Origin: JAGWBJ01 sp034423015
GTDB lineage: Bacteria > Chloroflexota > Dehalococcoidia > Lucifugimonadales > JAGWBF01
Direction: 5' to 3'
NCBI GenBank assembly: GCA_034423015.1
Contig: DAOUJG010000031.1
Location: forward strand, 73,807 to 137,806
DNA length: 64,000 nt
Shown: piece by piece, positions 24,216 through 32,803 of the stretch
Position numbering within the stretch: position 1 is the first letter of the stretch
Layout: each line of letters begins with the position of its first letter
Notes under the pieces: model-generated
What the model saw: only the letters and a program-made list of their open reading frames with translations
What the model was told of the DNA's origin: nothing
Databases searched by the model: none
Translations under genes and position numbers: made by a program

Positions 24216-25694
24216 CTACTCCGGCTTTCCCAGCACCATGTACCGGCCCTTCATGAAAGGCCGGACGAGGATGTACAGCAGTCCCTCCTTGGTTTCCCAC
24301 ATGGACATTACGGGCAGCAGCTTCGTGCCCAGCAGATATATGAAGGCCGTGGCCCCCAGGCCCCCGAGGATGATGAACACGTCCCACACGTCGGGGGTAA
24401 CGGGCAGGAGCTGGGGGGCTATCCCGCCGGCTGCCGCCGGAAAGTCGGCTATGGAGTGGCTTCCCAGGTCCTCCTGGGGGATGTTGAAGGCCGGGACGTA
24501 CAGCCGCACCATCATGAAGAACGCCCCGATGATCGCCGACGCCCCGGCGATGGCGGGCCCGAGCACGCTCCGCCGGATCCCGTTCCAGAGCAGGAGCGCG
24601 AAGGGAATCAGGAAGCTGAAGAAGACGTTCAGCACGAACGCGGTCCGATAGGACTCGAACATGATGAGCTTCACCACGCTCTGCTCAGTCGGGTCACGCC
24701 CGTACCAGAAGGTCATGAACTCGGAGAACCAGAAGTAGCCCCACAGGAGGGTCAGGCCCAGCAGCACCTTGGAGAAGGACCAGAAGGGGTCCAGTCCTAT
24801 GTACTGCCGGTAGCCGCCCCAGGTCCGCATGATGAACAACGTCACCAGCACGGTCCCGCCCGCGGCCTGCAGGCCGGTGAGGGCGTGGTGGGTAGCGAAG
24901 ATCGAGTCCTTCCAGCCGGGCACCAAGCTGAGGGAGAAGTCCAGGCTTATCAGCATATGGACGAAGACCAGCAGCATGAAGTAGAAGGCGCCCAGCACGC
25001 CCAGGGAGGCCCGTTGCAGCTTCCATTCCCTCTCGGTGCCCTGCCATCCCATGGAGAGGCGGCGCATGAGGGCGGCCCTCCACCCGGCGCCGGTCTGACC
25101 CAAGGCGCACATGTCTGGCCGGGCCGAGACCCACAGGATGGCCAGGGCGCAGAAGACCAGGAACCCCACGGCGAAGCCGTCCCACCACAGGGGCGCCCCC
25201 ATGGGCCCCTCGAACCAGACGGTCCTCCGGTCCTGGCCCACGCTGAGCTGTCCGTCGTGGTTCAGGTCGATTCCGGGAAGCAGGAACATGAGGGGAATGA
25301 ACCACAGGAGGTTCAGCACCCCGACCAGGGCGAACAGCTCCGAGGCCCTGGAGAGGGGCCTGCGCCAGTGGCTCTTGGTCCACCGGAAGGCCACCGCGAC
25401 CACGGGCGCCGAGCCGGTGGTGGCCAGCAGGAAGGCGAACATGGCGGCGTAGTAGCCCCATGCGGGCCGGGCCTCGTCGGAGAAGCCGTCGTTGACGGCC
25501 CGGCTGACGAACCCCACGATCCCCAGCACGACCAGGACGCCCAGGCCGAGGAGGGCCAACATCAGCGCCCTGTCGAAGGTAAACACCTTCCGCGTCAGGT
25601 GCTCGGTGACACCCTGTGGCGTCAGGTTCACCTCCGGCACGTCCGGGTGGTGAGCCCCGTGGCCGTTCGTATAGGGTTGGCTGCTAGTGGCCAT
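24216..25694 (-). CDS. Second NrfD-family membrane subunit of alternative complex III (ActF-like)
   Basis: A 492-residue multi-pass protein of the same superfamily as ActC but clearly divergent. It has a long hydrophilic N-terminus (1-40), helices from about 43 onward, a KSHWRRPLSRASELF loop homologous to the ActC loop, and an extra acidic external loop with LNHDGQLSVGQDRRT (a possible Ca-binding EF-hand-like DxNxDG segment). Known complexes contain two NrfD-like subunits, ActC and ActF. Here the second lies between actB2 and actC instead of after actE. I chose the ATG at 25694, which overlaps the actB2 stop; the frame extends ten codons upstream. Confidence 0.8.
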   Translation of the reverse strand: MATSSQPYTNGHGAHHPDVPEVNLTPQGVTEHLTRKVFTFDRALMLALLGLGVLVVLGIVGFVSRAVNDGFSDEARPAWGYYAAMFAFLLATTGSAPVVAVAFRWTKSHWRRPLSRASELFALVGVLNLLWFIPLMFLLPGIDLNHDGQLSVGQDRRTVWFEGPMGAPLWWDGFAVGFLVFCALAILWVSARPDMCALGQTGAGWRAALMRRLSMGWQGTEREWKLQRASLGVLGAFYFMLLVFVHMLISLDFSLSLVPGWKDSIFATHHALTGLQAAGGTVLVTLFIMRTWGGYRQYIGLDPFWSFSKVLLGLTLLWGYFWFSEFMTFWYGRDPTEQSVVKLIMFESYRTAFVLNVFFSFLIPFALLLWNGIRRSVLGPAIAGASAIIGAFFMMVRLYVPAFNIPQEDLGSHSIADFPAAAGGIAPQLLPVTPDVWDVFIILGGLGATAFIYLLGTKLLPVMSMWETKEGLLYILVRPFMKGRYMVLGKPE

Positions 25695-26523
25695 CTCCCT
25701 CTTCGCCTTCGTACTGCGGGTCAATCTTCTTCAGGTAGATCACGTTGGGCTCGGTGCCCAGGTTCTTTAGGAGCTGATAGGCCCTTGGGTCCTTGAGCCG
25801 CTTGCCCCCGGTGGACTCGTCGACCTCGACATACTGGCGCAGCCGGCTGTCGGGGTCGTCGTAGTCGCCGAAGATCAGGGTGTTGGTGGGGCAGGCCTGC
25901 ACGCACGCCGGCAGGAAGTTGCCCTCGGCCAGCTCCTTGTCGCTGAGCTGCCCGCCCTCGCTGCCCTCCACCTTGAGCTGCCCACGCCGGATCCGCTGCA
26001 CGCAGAAGCTGCACTTCTCCATGATGCCCCGGCTGCGCACCGTCACGTCGGGGTTCAGCTGGTTCCTGAGCTGGTCGGGGAAGGTCGGCTCCCAGAAGTT
26101 GAAGTACCGCACCTGGTAAGGGCAGTTGTTGGCGCAGTACCGGGTCCCCACGCAGCGGTTGTACACCTGGACGTTCAGACCCTCGTCGTTGTGGTAGGTG
26201 GCATACACTGGGCACACAGGCTCACAGGGGGCGTTCTCGCAGTGCTGGCAGAGGATGGGTATGAACCTCGCCTTTACGTCGTGCCAGGGGGCGTCGGCCG
26301 GCTCAGTCTGGTTTTCGTCGGCGCCCTCGCGGCGGTACTCGGCGGGGACGTCCCAGTAGCGTTCGACCCTTATCCACTGCATGGCGCGCCGCTGGTGGAA
26401 GCGGTCCTCGGTATTCAATCCGACGTTGTTCTCCGACTGGCACGCCACGACGCAGGCCTGACATCCCGTGCACTTGTCGATGTCTATGACCATGCCCCAC
26501 TTGTGCTCCTTGCGTTGTGCCAT
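25684..26523 (-). CDS. actB: Alternative complex III ActB iron-sulfur half (four-cluster ferredoxin)
   Basis: A 279-residue ferredoxin-like protein. The cysteine sets are CTGCQACVVAC (about 18-28), CQHCENAPCEPVC (about 94-106), CVGTRYCANNC (about 123-133), and CSFC (about 167-170) with a later CVQACPTNTL (about 203-212). These can hold three [4Fe-4S] clusters and one [3Fe-4S] or [4Fe-4S] cluster, as in ActB2 and other DmsB/PsrB relatives. It forms the electron wire between ActC and the haem subunits. In many bacteria it is fused to the molybdopterin-like half; here the two are separate genes, so the ActB function is split. Confidence 0.9.
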   Translation of the reverse strand: MAQRKEHKWGMVIDIDKCTGCQACVVACQSENNVGLNTEDRFHQRRAMQWIRVERYWDVPAEYRREGADENQTEPADAPWHDVKARFIPILCQHCENAPCEPVCPVYATYHNDEGLNVQVYNRCVGTRYCANNCPYQVRYFNFWEPTFPDQLRNQLNPDVTVRSRGIMEKCSFCVQRIRRGQLKVEGSEGGQLSDKELAEGNFLPACVQACPTNTLIFGDYDDPDSRLRQYVEVDESTGGKRLKDPRAYQLLKNLGTEPNVIYLKKIDPQYEGEEGDGH

Positions 26524-26571
26524 CGCCGGCCCTACCTTTCAACCGCCGGGGGATACCCGTGCTCCGGCGCC

Positions 26572-28893
26572 CTACCCACGGGTCACCTGTACGACGTCTT
26601 CGTCCTTCACGCCTATCGGGAAGGCGGGTACGATGCCCTCGAACTTGGAGAGCCGGACGCTTCGCCCCGTGGTCTCCAGGCGGACCTCGGTGGCGCCCCA
26701 GGCAAGGGAGCCCGTGGCGGCCTCCGTCTCGGGCGCGAGTATGTGTATGGGGTTGTCGCCGCGCCTCTCGCCGTCCCGCATGGCGTACTCCCCGCTGGCC
26801 CTGTGGCCCTGACCCACGGGAACGCCCACCACGTTGGGAGGCATGGCGGGGTGGGGATAGACCACGGCCTGGATGGCCAAGCCCACCTCGTTGACCAGCC
26901 TGACCACGTCCCCCTCCTGGAGGCCCATCTCCCTGGCCTTCCGGGAGTTGATCTCCACCCACGTCTCCCACGTCACGGAAGTAACCGGGTCCGGCGCCGC
27001 CTGAAGCCACGGGATGTGGGCGCCGCGCCCGTCCATCAGGGAGTTGGAGAGGAAGGGGATCATCCGGAACAGGTTCCCGCCCCCACCCGCGGTCCTCACC
27101 ACGGGGGTGGCCGACCCCTGGGAGACCATCTCCGCCAGGTTGGGTGGATTGGGTGGAGCCCCCCTGAAGACGGCCTCCTCGTCCCACCATCCCCCCTGCT
27201 GCAGCACGCCGTTCCAGAACCCCTCGAATGTAACCGCCTCCACCGAGCCGCGTCCCAGGCCATGGAGGGCACGGGCCTCCTCCCTGACCACGTCCCGGAA
27301 GGTGTTGGGCAGACCGTCGTCCAGCCCCAACTCCTGGGACATGGTGAGGAGCATGTCGGGGAAGCTCCTGGGGTCCAGTCCGGGCAGCGGGTTCACCACC
27401 GGCTGCTGGAACCCCACCATCTGGTATCCCGGGCCGGGGTTGGGCACATCGTGGCCCCAGTCCTCCAGGTACAGGCGCTGGGGCAGCACCACGTCGGCCA
27501 TCATGGCCGTGTCGTCCAGGAAGTTGGAGAAGCTCACGATGAAGGGGCGTCCCGAGGTTATCGCCGAGGCAAACTCCACCGAGCCCGGCAGGCTGTGCAC
27601 CGGGTTGGCCCCCCGGACCATGATCACCCGGATGTTCCCCTCCCGCACGTCCTGGGCCACTCCCGTCCAGTCGGTGAGGGACGCCGGGGCCGCGGCGGCC
27701 GTGGGCAGGGGCGGCGACGGATTGAACACGACGCCACCCGAGCCGGGGGCCCTGCCCACGCTGCCGACCAGGTAGTTCAGGGCATAGATGGCCGAGAGGT
27801 TGAAGGTGCCGTTGCTCTGCGCGCCCTCCTCGCCGCCCCCCAGGGCCAGGGCCGGATGGCCCTGGGCGAAGTCGTGGGCCACGTTGCGGATGATGTCCGC
27901 GGCGGCCACGCCCCGTATGCTCTCGGGGATTCCCACGTACAGGGGGTTGTCGGGCCGCACGACCCTGTCGGCGCTGAAGGCCTCCAGGGCAACGGCGCCC
28001 GCGCCGCCCGTCATGGCCCGTGCCGCCGCGGGGTCGCCCATCTCCTGGCTGATGATCTCGTGGGCTATGCTAAGGGCCAGCACCCCGGACCGCCCCGGGA
28101 CGACGGGTATCCACTGGTCGGCGTTGGCCGCGGTCATGGAGTACCTGGGATCGGCGTGGACCAGGAGCCCTCTCCCGCCGCCGTTGGAATGGTCGCGGAG
28201 GCGGCCGTAGCCCCGGTTGTACCGCACCGGGGACAGCCAGGTGGAGAGGACGTCCGCGCCGAAGGAGAGGACGTAAGAGCTGTTGTCGATGTCCAGGTCC
28301 GGCAGACGCTGCTGGCCGAACACGTCCCTGACGGCCCTGTCCAGGGCATGCTGCTCCAGGGCCTCCAGGGCCACGTGCCTGCACCCAAAGGAGGAGGCGA
28401 ACCGGCCGACCACGTTGGCCATCTGGCCCCTGAGGGGGTCGGTGACCACCAGCGCGGCCCCGGTGTTGCCCTCGGCCTGGAGCTCGCGTAGCTGGCCAGT
28501 GACCCGACCCAGGGCGTCCTGCCAGGTGATGGGCTCGAAGTGCCCGGAGCCCCGGGGGCCCGAACGGAGCATGGGCCCTGAGAGCCTCTCGGGGTGGTAG
28601 ATGGCCTGGAGGCCCCCTTCGCACCGGGCGCTCTGGCCGCCCAGGTTGGTGGGGTAGAGGGGATTGCCCTGTATCTTCTTGGCCCGGCCCTCCATGACCC
28701 GCACTATGATGCCCTCACGCTCGGGGCACTGCTGGCACAGGGTCGCGTACCAGTTGTCCCTGCCGGTGACCAGGTCCTCGGGCATCTCCACGGAGCTGGA
28801 CATCCGCATCTCCCTTTCGGGGAAGATGCAGGATACCGCCCCTATCGCCGAGAGGCTGGACCATTTCAGAAAATCGCGCCGGGATAGTTTCAT
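26572..28893 (-). CDS. actB: Alternative complex III ActB molybdopterin-oxidoreductase-like half with Tat signal
   Basis: A 773-residue protein with a twin-arginine signal (MKLSRRDFLKWSSLSAIGA at 1-19), so the complex is assembled on the outer side of the membrane. The N-terminal cluster region keeps CQQCPEREG and SARCEGG, that is three of the usual four cysteines. The remaining domains follow the MopB fold (for example RGANPVHSLPGSVEF and DVVLPQRLYLEDWG). Relatives in characterised ActB proteins bind no molybdenum and are structural. The start is placed at the Tat signal with AGGGG 6 bases upstream, 8 bases after actA; the frame is open 24 codons upstream. Confidence 0.9.
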   Translation of the reverse strand: MKLSRRDFLKWSSLSAIGAVSCIFPEREMRMSSSVEMPEDLVTGRDNWYATLCQQCPEREGIIVRVMEGRAKKIQGNPLYPTNLGGQSARCEGGLQAIYHPERLSGPMLRSGPRGSGHFEPITWQDALGRVTGQLRELQAEGNTGAALVVTDPLRGQMANVVGRFASSFGCRHVALEALEQHALDRAVRDVFGQQRLPDLDIDNSSYVLSFGADVLSTWLSPVRYNRGYGRLRDHSNGGGRGLLVHADPRYSMTAANADQWIPVVPGRSGVLALSIAHEIISQEMGDPAAARAMTGGAGAVALEAFSADRVVRPDNPLYVGIPESIRGVAAADIIRNVAHDFAQGHPALALGGGEEGAQSNGTFNLSAIYALNYLVGSVGRAPGSGGVVFNPSPPLPTAAAAPASLTDWTGVAQDVREGNIRVIMVRGANPVHSLPGSVEFASAITSGRPFIVSFSNFLDDTAMMADVVLPQRLYLEDWGHDVPNPGPGYQMVGFQQPVVNPLPGLDPRSFPDMLLTMSQELGLDDGLPNTFRDVVREEARALHGLGRGSVEAVTFEGFWNGVLQQGGWWDEEAVFRGAPPNPPNLAEMVSQGSATPVVRTAGGGGNLFRMIPFLSNSLMDGRGAHIPWLQAAPDPVTSVTWETWVEINSRKAREMGLQEGDVVRLVNEVGLAIQAVVYPHPAMPPNVVGVPVGQGHRASGEYAMRDGERRGDNPIHILAPETEAATGSLAWGATEVRLETTGRSVRLSKFEGIVPAFPIGVKDEDVVQVTRG

Positions 28894-28900
28894 CGTACCC

Positions 28901-29596
28901 CTAGTAGTGACATGTGACGCAGTCCGTGGGAGCGTCGTTGTCCCGGTGACAATCGACGCAGTCACCCATCTTGAGCCTGCGCTCCTGTTTGACCTTGTCC
29001 ATGGCCCGGACCTTGCCGTGGCAGATGGCGCAGCTGGCCTCCACCAGCTCGCCGGGCTCGGGCGGCGACGACATGGGCAGGTTGTAACCGTCGGCCCGTC
29101 GAAGGGTCTCGACCCGCCCCTCCTCGGTCTGGGTGAAGAAACGGATATGGGGCTCGTGGAAGAACTGGACGTGGTCCGGCACCCTGTGGACCCGCTCCCA
29201 ATCTATGGGCTGGGGCGTGACCTCCGGGTTGACCATGCCGTCGCCCCCCAGGCCCCCGTAGCCCAGCAGCTTGACGATCTCCGGGTTCTCCTCGCCATCG
29301 GTCGGCATCCCGTTGACCGTCTTGTGGCAGAAGAGGCATTGCTCCACGGCGGGGACTGTGGCTGCGGCTCCCTCGGTCACGTTCCGGTGGCAGAACTCGC
29401 ACTGGATGCCCATCTGCTCCACGTGAACGGTGTGGGGGAAGTCCACGGGCTGGTCGGGGCCGCTCGCGCCGAAGCCGAAGACGGGCGTGGACCACCAGGC
29501 GGTGAGTATGTACACCACCACGAGCACGGTGACGACGCCCCCCGCCAGACCACCCAGGGCCAGCGGCAGCAGCTTCCAGCTAAGCTTTACGGGCAC
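28901..29596 (-). CDS. actA: Alternative complex III subunit ActA (pentahaem cytochrome c)
   Basis: A 231-residue membrane-anchored multihaem cytochrome. One N-terminal helix (about 10-32) is followed by five haem sites: CEFCH (about 66), CLFCH (about 87), CAICH (about 185), CVDCH (about 209) and CVTCH (about 226). Histidines spread between the sites (HTVHVEQMG, HEPHIRFF) can serve as distal ligands. It accepts electrons from the ActB iron-sulfur chain and passes them to ActE. The gene follows the small membrane protein by 96 bases and precedes actB1 by 8 bases. Confidence 0.93.
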   Translation of the reverse strand: MPVKLSWKLLPLALGGLAGGVVTVLVVVYILTAWWSTPVFGFGASGPDQPVDFPHTVHVEQMGIQCEFCHRNVTEGAAATVPAVEQCLFCHKTVNGMPTDGEENPEIVKLLGYGGLGGDGMVNPEVTPQPIDWERVHRVPDHVQFFHEPHIRFFTQTEEGRVETLRRADGYNLPMSSPPEPGELVEASCAICHGKVRAMDKVKQERRLKMGDCVDCHRDNDAPTDCVTCHY

Positions 29597-29692
29597 CGGT
29601 CTGCACCCACTATGTCACCGCGTTCGGCGGCTCCTGCCTTCGACATCCGATCAGTCCACCCCGGCCGACGGCCGTATGGCCGACGGCCCAAG

Positions 29693-29992
29693 CTATATCC
29701 AGAACCTGTTGTATACCTGCTCGAGGAGGTACGTGTTGCCCACGGTCCACACCATGAACAGTATCGCCAGGGCCACCATGATGATCGAGCCCCCGTAGAT
29801 GGGCAGGCGCAGCATGTTGGCTTCCTTGGGCAGGTGCCCGGAGGCGATGAGCGAGGGTATCAGGGCGTGGGCCGTAAGGAAGGTGAAGGCTATGATGACG
29901 ATGGAGAAAAAGTAGGCCCATAGCCAGTGGAGCCAGTCGCCTACGTTGCTCCAGTCGGCCGCCGTCATGGACGCCGGGTCTACTTCAGGCAT
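29693..29992 (-). CDS. Small two-helix membrane protein heading the alternative complex III operon
   Basis: A 99-residue protein with two membrane helices (about 23-45 and 66-88) separated by SLIASGHLPKEANMLRLP. I do not recognise a named family. It is the first gene after the operon promoter and 96 bases before actA, so it may be an accessory subunit comparable in position to small Act subunits of other phototrophic and thermophilic bacteria. The ATG at 29992 is preferred to the upstream-extended frame (to 30085), which would run past the predicted transcription start. An alternative start is MTAADWS, eight codons in. Confidence 0.65.
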   Translation of the reverse strand: MPEVDPASMTAADWSNVGDWLHWLWAYFFSIVIIAFTFLTAHALIPSLIASGHLPKEANMLRLPIYGGSIIMVALAILFMVWTVGNTYLLEQVYNRFWI

Positions 29993-30056
29993 GCGCGGGA
30001 GCAGCCTCCCTAGCCTCCTCTGGGGCGTTGGACATAAACAGCGAATTTGCACGTGA

Positions 30057-30085
30057 AAACTATCACAGCGGCAAACGAGTGTCAA
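30057..30085 (-). promoter_or_regulatory. Promoter of the alternative complex III operon
   Basis: On the minus strand a perfect TTGACA (30085-30080) is followed after 17 bases by TAGTTT (30062-30057), about 65 bases before the first start codon. The -35 is perfect; the -10 matches consensus at three of six positions. Confidence 0.55.
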
Positions 30086-30104
30086 GTAGCGAGGCCGCCC
30101 ATCC

Positions 30105-30134
30105 TTGACCGGGCTCGGTCCACATCGGTAGAAT
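30105..30134 (+). promoter_or_regulatory. Divergent promoter for the small gene at 30194
   Basis: TTGACC (30105-30110) and TAGAAT (30129-30134) are separated by 18 bases. The site is back-to-back with the operon promoter on the other strand, with 19 bases between the two -35 elements. Confidence 0.6.
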
Positions 30135-30193
30135 ACGATGCAGCAAGAGGGGCCGCATCAATGCGGGCGACACACGACGACCGGAGGACGTAG

Positions 30194-30424
30194 ATGCCAG
30201 AGGACCGGAGCGAAGAGCGGCAGCCAAAGTACTCTCGCCGGAAGGCCCTGGGAAAACTGGGGCTGGGGCTGACGGCCATAGCCGGCGCCGTGTTCGTCCT
30301 GAAGAACCTGGTCCCCTCGGCTGAGGAGCCGGACACGTCGGCCCGCCTGCCCGGGCCCGACTCGATCTTCCACCCCCGGGACGGCCACCCCATGGACCGG
30401 GGGAGCACGACCAGGGACGCCTAG
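30194..30424 (+). CDS. Small membrane-anchored protein of unknown function
   Basis: A 76-residue protein with GGAGG about 6 bases before the ATG and its own promoter. An acidic and basic start (MPEDRSEERQPKYSRRKALG) leads into one hydrophobic helix (about 20-40), and a hydrophilic tail of 36 residues ends with charged residues. The SRRKAL segment before the helix resembles a twin-arginine signal, so the tail could be exported. No family is recognised. It ends 4 bases from the convergent mutL stop. Its divergent promoter pairing with the respiratory operon may mean shared control. Confidence 0.6.
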   Translation: MPEDRSEERQPKYSRRKALGKLGLGLTAIAGAVFVLKNLVPSAEEPDTSARLPGPDSIFHPRDGHPMDRGSTTRDA

Positions 30425-30427
30425 GCG

Positions 30428-32158
30428 CTACCTTCTCCCGAACTCCCGCTCCAGGTGGTGGGAGCTGAGGTGGATCATGGTGGGGCGTCCGTGGGGGCAG
30501 GTATGGGGGCTGTCGCAGCCGCCGAGCTGGGCCACCAGTTCCTCCATCTCCCGCATGTCCAGGCTCTTTCCCGCCCGCACCGCGCTGTGGCATGCGATGG
30601 ATGCGGCCACCGCCTCCTCCCGCTCCTTCAGCAGCCTCTCGAAGGCTATCATGTCCAGGATCTCGATGAGAGCGCGGCCCGGGTCCCCGTCGGTCACCAT
30701 TTGGGGCACGGCCCTCACCAGGTAGCTCCGCTCGCCGAAGGGCTCCACCACGAAGCCGTACAGCTCCAGCAGGTCTCCGTTGCCCCTGATCACCTCCTCC
30801 TGGCCGGGGGATAGCTGCACGGCGGCGGGCTCCAGCAGCGACTGAGAGAGGGCCCGGCCGCCGGGGCCGCATGCCGCAATCCCCTCGAACAGCACCCGCT
30901 CGTGGGCCGCGTGCTGGTCGATGAGGTAGACCCCGTCGGGGCCCTCGGCCACCAGGTACGTGTTCCGGACCTGGCCCAGGAGCCGCAGGTCCGCCGTAGC
31001 CTGGGCGGGGGTGGCGGAGACGCCGGCCCCTCCCAGCTCCAGGGCGAGCCCCGAGGCCGTTTCAGAGCCTGCGGGGCCCTGGGCCTGCCTTCCACCGGCG
31101 CTCCAGGGCCTGGCTGCGCCGTCACCGGACCAGGGTTCGGGGGCAACCCGCACCTGGGGCACGGGAGAGGTGGCGACCAGGGCGCCGCGTACGGCCCGCT
31201 GCAACGCCGGAAACACCACGTCCTCGCGCCTGAACCTCACCTCCCGCTTGGCCGGGTGCACGTTCACGTCCACGTCGGCGGGGGGCACCGCCAGGTTGAC
31301 GACGCCCAGGGGATGGCGTCCCTTTGGGAGGAAGCCCTGGTACGACTCCGACAGGGCGAAGGCCAGCAGGCCGCTCTGCACCCACCGACGATTGACCAGG
31401 AAGGTCATGTAGCTGCGGTTGGCCCGGTGGTGGGAGGGAGCGCTTATGTACCCACTGACCGCGTAGCCGTCCCTGGCCCCCCCCGGGTCGACCGTCAGCA
31501 GGGAGCTGGCCGTCTCGGCCCCGTAGACCGAGGCCAGGGCGTCCAGGAGGCTGCCGTTCCCCGGGGAGGAGATGGACCTGCGCCCATTGACCAGCAGGTG
31601 GAACCGGACCTCCGGATAGGCCAGGACGAAGCGGGACACCATGTCGCTGACCCTGGAGGTCTCGGCGGCCGGGGACTTGAGAAACTTGCGCCGGGCCGGA
31701 AGGTCGTGGAACAGCCCCTGGACGGTGAGGGAGGTCCCCTGGGGGCACCCGGCAGCGGTGTTGCCGACGACCCTCCCGCCCTTGAGCTCCACCCGGCGCC
31801 CCGTCTCCGCCCCGGCCGGCCGGGTCACCAGGGAAACCCGGGCCACGGCCGCTATGCTGGGGAGTGCCTCGCCCCGAAAGCCCAGGGTCCGGACGTCGTC
31901 CAGGTCATGGGCGCTGGTGATCTTGCTGGTGGCGTGGCGCTGGAAGGCCAGCTCCACTTCTTCCGCCGGGATGCCGCAGCCGTCGTCGGTCACCCGGAGC
32001 AGCTCGCTCCCACCGCCGGCGACCTCGATGGTGACGTGGGTCGCCCCGGCGTCCAGGGAGTTCTCGATGAGCTCCTTGACCACCAGGGAAGGCCGCTCAG
32101 CCACCTCCCCGGCGGCTATCTTGCCGGCAACGTCGGGCGCGAGCACCCTTATGGACAC
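30428..32158 (-). CDS. mutL: DNA mismatch repair protein MutL (endonuclease type)
   Basis: A 576-residue MutL. The GHKL ATPase domain shows IAAGEVAERPSLVVKELIEN (about 13-32), DDGCGI (about 58-63) and TLGFRGEALPSI (about 91-102). The C-terminal domain has the DQHA(x)2E(x)4E metal site (DQHAAHERVLFE), plus AVRAGKSL and CPHGRP. This marks the nicking MutL type used by bacteria that lack MutH, rather than the E. coli type. It acts after MutS finds a mismatch. It begins with GTG, and the upstream Shine-Dalgarno sequence is weak. The mutS gene lies 1.1 kb upstream on the same strand, with two small genes between. Confidence 0.96.
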   Translation of the reverse strand: MSIRVLAPDVAGKIAAGEVAERPSLVVKELIENSLDAGATHVTIEVAGGGSELLRVTDDGCGIPAEEVELAFQRHATSKITSAHDLDDVRTLGFRGEALPSIAAVARVSLVTRPAGAETGRRVELKGGRVVGNTAAGCPQGTSLTVQGLFHDLPARRKFLKSPAAETSRVSDMVSRFVLAYPEVRFHLLVNGRRSISSPGNGSLLDALASVYGAETASSLLTVDPGGARDGYAVSGYISAPSHHRANRSYMTFLVNRRWVQSGLLAFALSESYQGFLPKGRHPLGVVNLAVPPADVDVNVHPAKREVRFRREDVVFPALQRAVRGALVATSPVPQVRVAPEPWSGDGAARPWSAGGRQAQGPAGSETASGLALELGGAGVSATPAQATADLRLLGQVRNTYLVAEGPDGVYLIDQHAAHERVLFEGIAACGPGGRALSQSLLEPAAVQLSPGQEEVIRGNGDLLELYGFVVEPFGERSYLVRAVPQMVTDGDPGRALIEILDMIAFERLLKEREEAVAASIACHSAVRAGKSLDMREMEELVAQLGGCDSPHTCPHGRPTMIHLSSHHLEREFGRR

Positions 32159-32176
32159 GGTTACGGGAGACCCTTT

Positions 32177-32260
32177 CTCAATCCGCCGCTTCCCATCCCA
32201 CCCCTCTCCGTGTCCGGGCTCAATCCGCCGCTTCCTATCCCACCACTCTCCGGGTCCGGG
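32177..32260. repeat. Two-copy 42-base tandem repeat between mutL and the HAD gene
   Basis: Copy 1 (32177-32218) and copy 2 (32219-32260) both begin ctcaatccgccgcttcc and share about nine in ten positions. The pair fills the whole spacer and ends exactly at the HAD stop codon, so it lies in the transcribed 5' region of mutL. It is C-rich on the plus strand and has no evident stem. Confidence 0.85.
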
Positions 32261-32698
32261 TCAGAAAAGAGGGACCGTAGTTCCCTTGGCCCGGAACTGC
32301 TTGTCCTCCGAGGCCCCGGTGGCCACGAAGTCCGAGATGATGTCGTAGATGCGGTCCATCTGGGCGTCGGCGGTGCGCCTGAAGAAGTAGGGAGGGACCC
32401 AAATGCCGCCGAAGGCCGCGGCTACCTCGGGGTAGTCGTCGATGACGAACTCGGGGGTCACGTCCACGCCCAGCTCCTCCAGCCGCTCTTCGTGGTGGTG
32501 GGTCGGCTTCTCGTACACCCCGCTTACGAACTCCTCCAGCTGGTGCTTCCTGACCACTTCCCAACGCAGACCCACCCCGGACCAGATGTAGATGGAGTGA
32601 CCGTCGTCGATCAGCTTGCGAAAGGTCTCCTTCGTACCCGGCCGCAGGCTGTCATCCAGGCCCAGGATGGTGTAGTCCACGTCGAAGAAGATGTTCAT
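32261..32698 (-). CDS. HAD-superfamily hydrolase
   Basis: A 145-residue haloacid-dehalogenase-like phosphatase without a cap. Motif I is FFDVDYTILGL (Asp5 and Asp7 in DxDxT form), motif II the serine of YIWSGVG (about 37), and motif IV the acidic pair VIDDYPE (about 85-87). A basic residue for motif III is less clear. The start at MNIFFD is set by AAGGAGC about 6 bases upstream. It probably hydrolyses a phosphate ester in the cytoplasm. It sits between the ArsC-like gene and mutL on the same strand, 105 bases after the former. Confidence 0.8.
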   Translation of the reverse strand: MNIFFDVDYTILGLDDSLRPGTKETFRKLIDDGHSIYIWSGVGLRWEVVRKHQLEEFVSGVYEKPTHHHEERLEELGVDVTPEFVIDDYPEVAAAFGGIWVPPYFFRRTADAQMDRIYDIISDFVATGASEDKQFRAKGTTVPLF

Positions 32699-32803
32699 CG
32701 ATGCTCCTTGCCGCTGCCTTGCCACCCGTCCACATGTAACGAGGCGTGGAGACCATTATACAGCATGGCCAGCCGGGCCCGGCGGCGGAGCCGGGTGGGA
32801 CCG

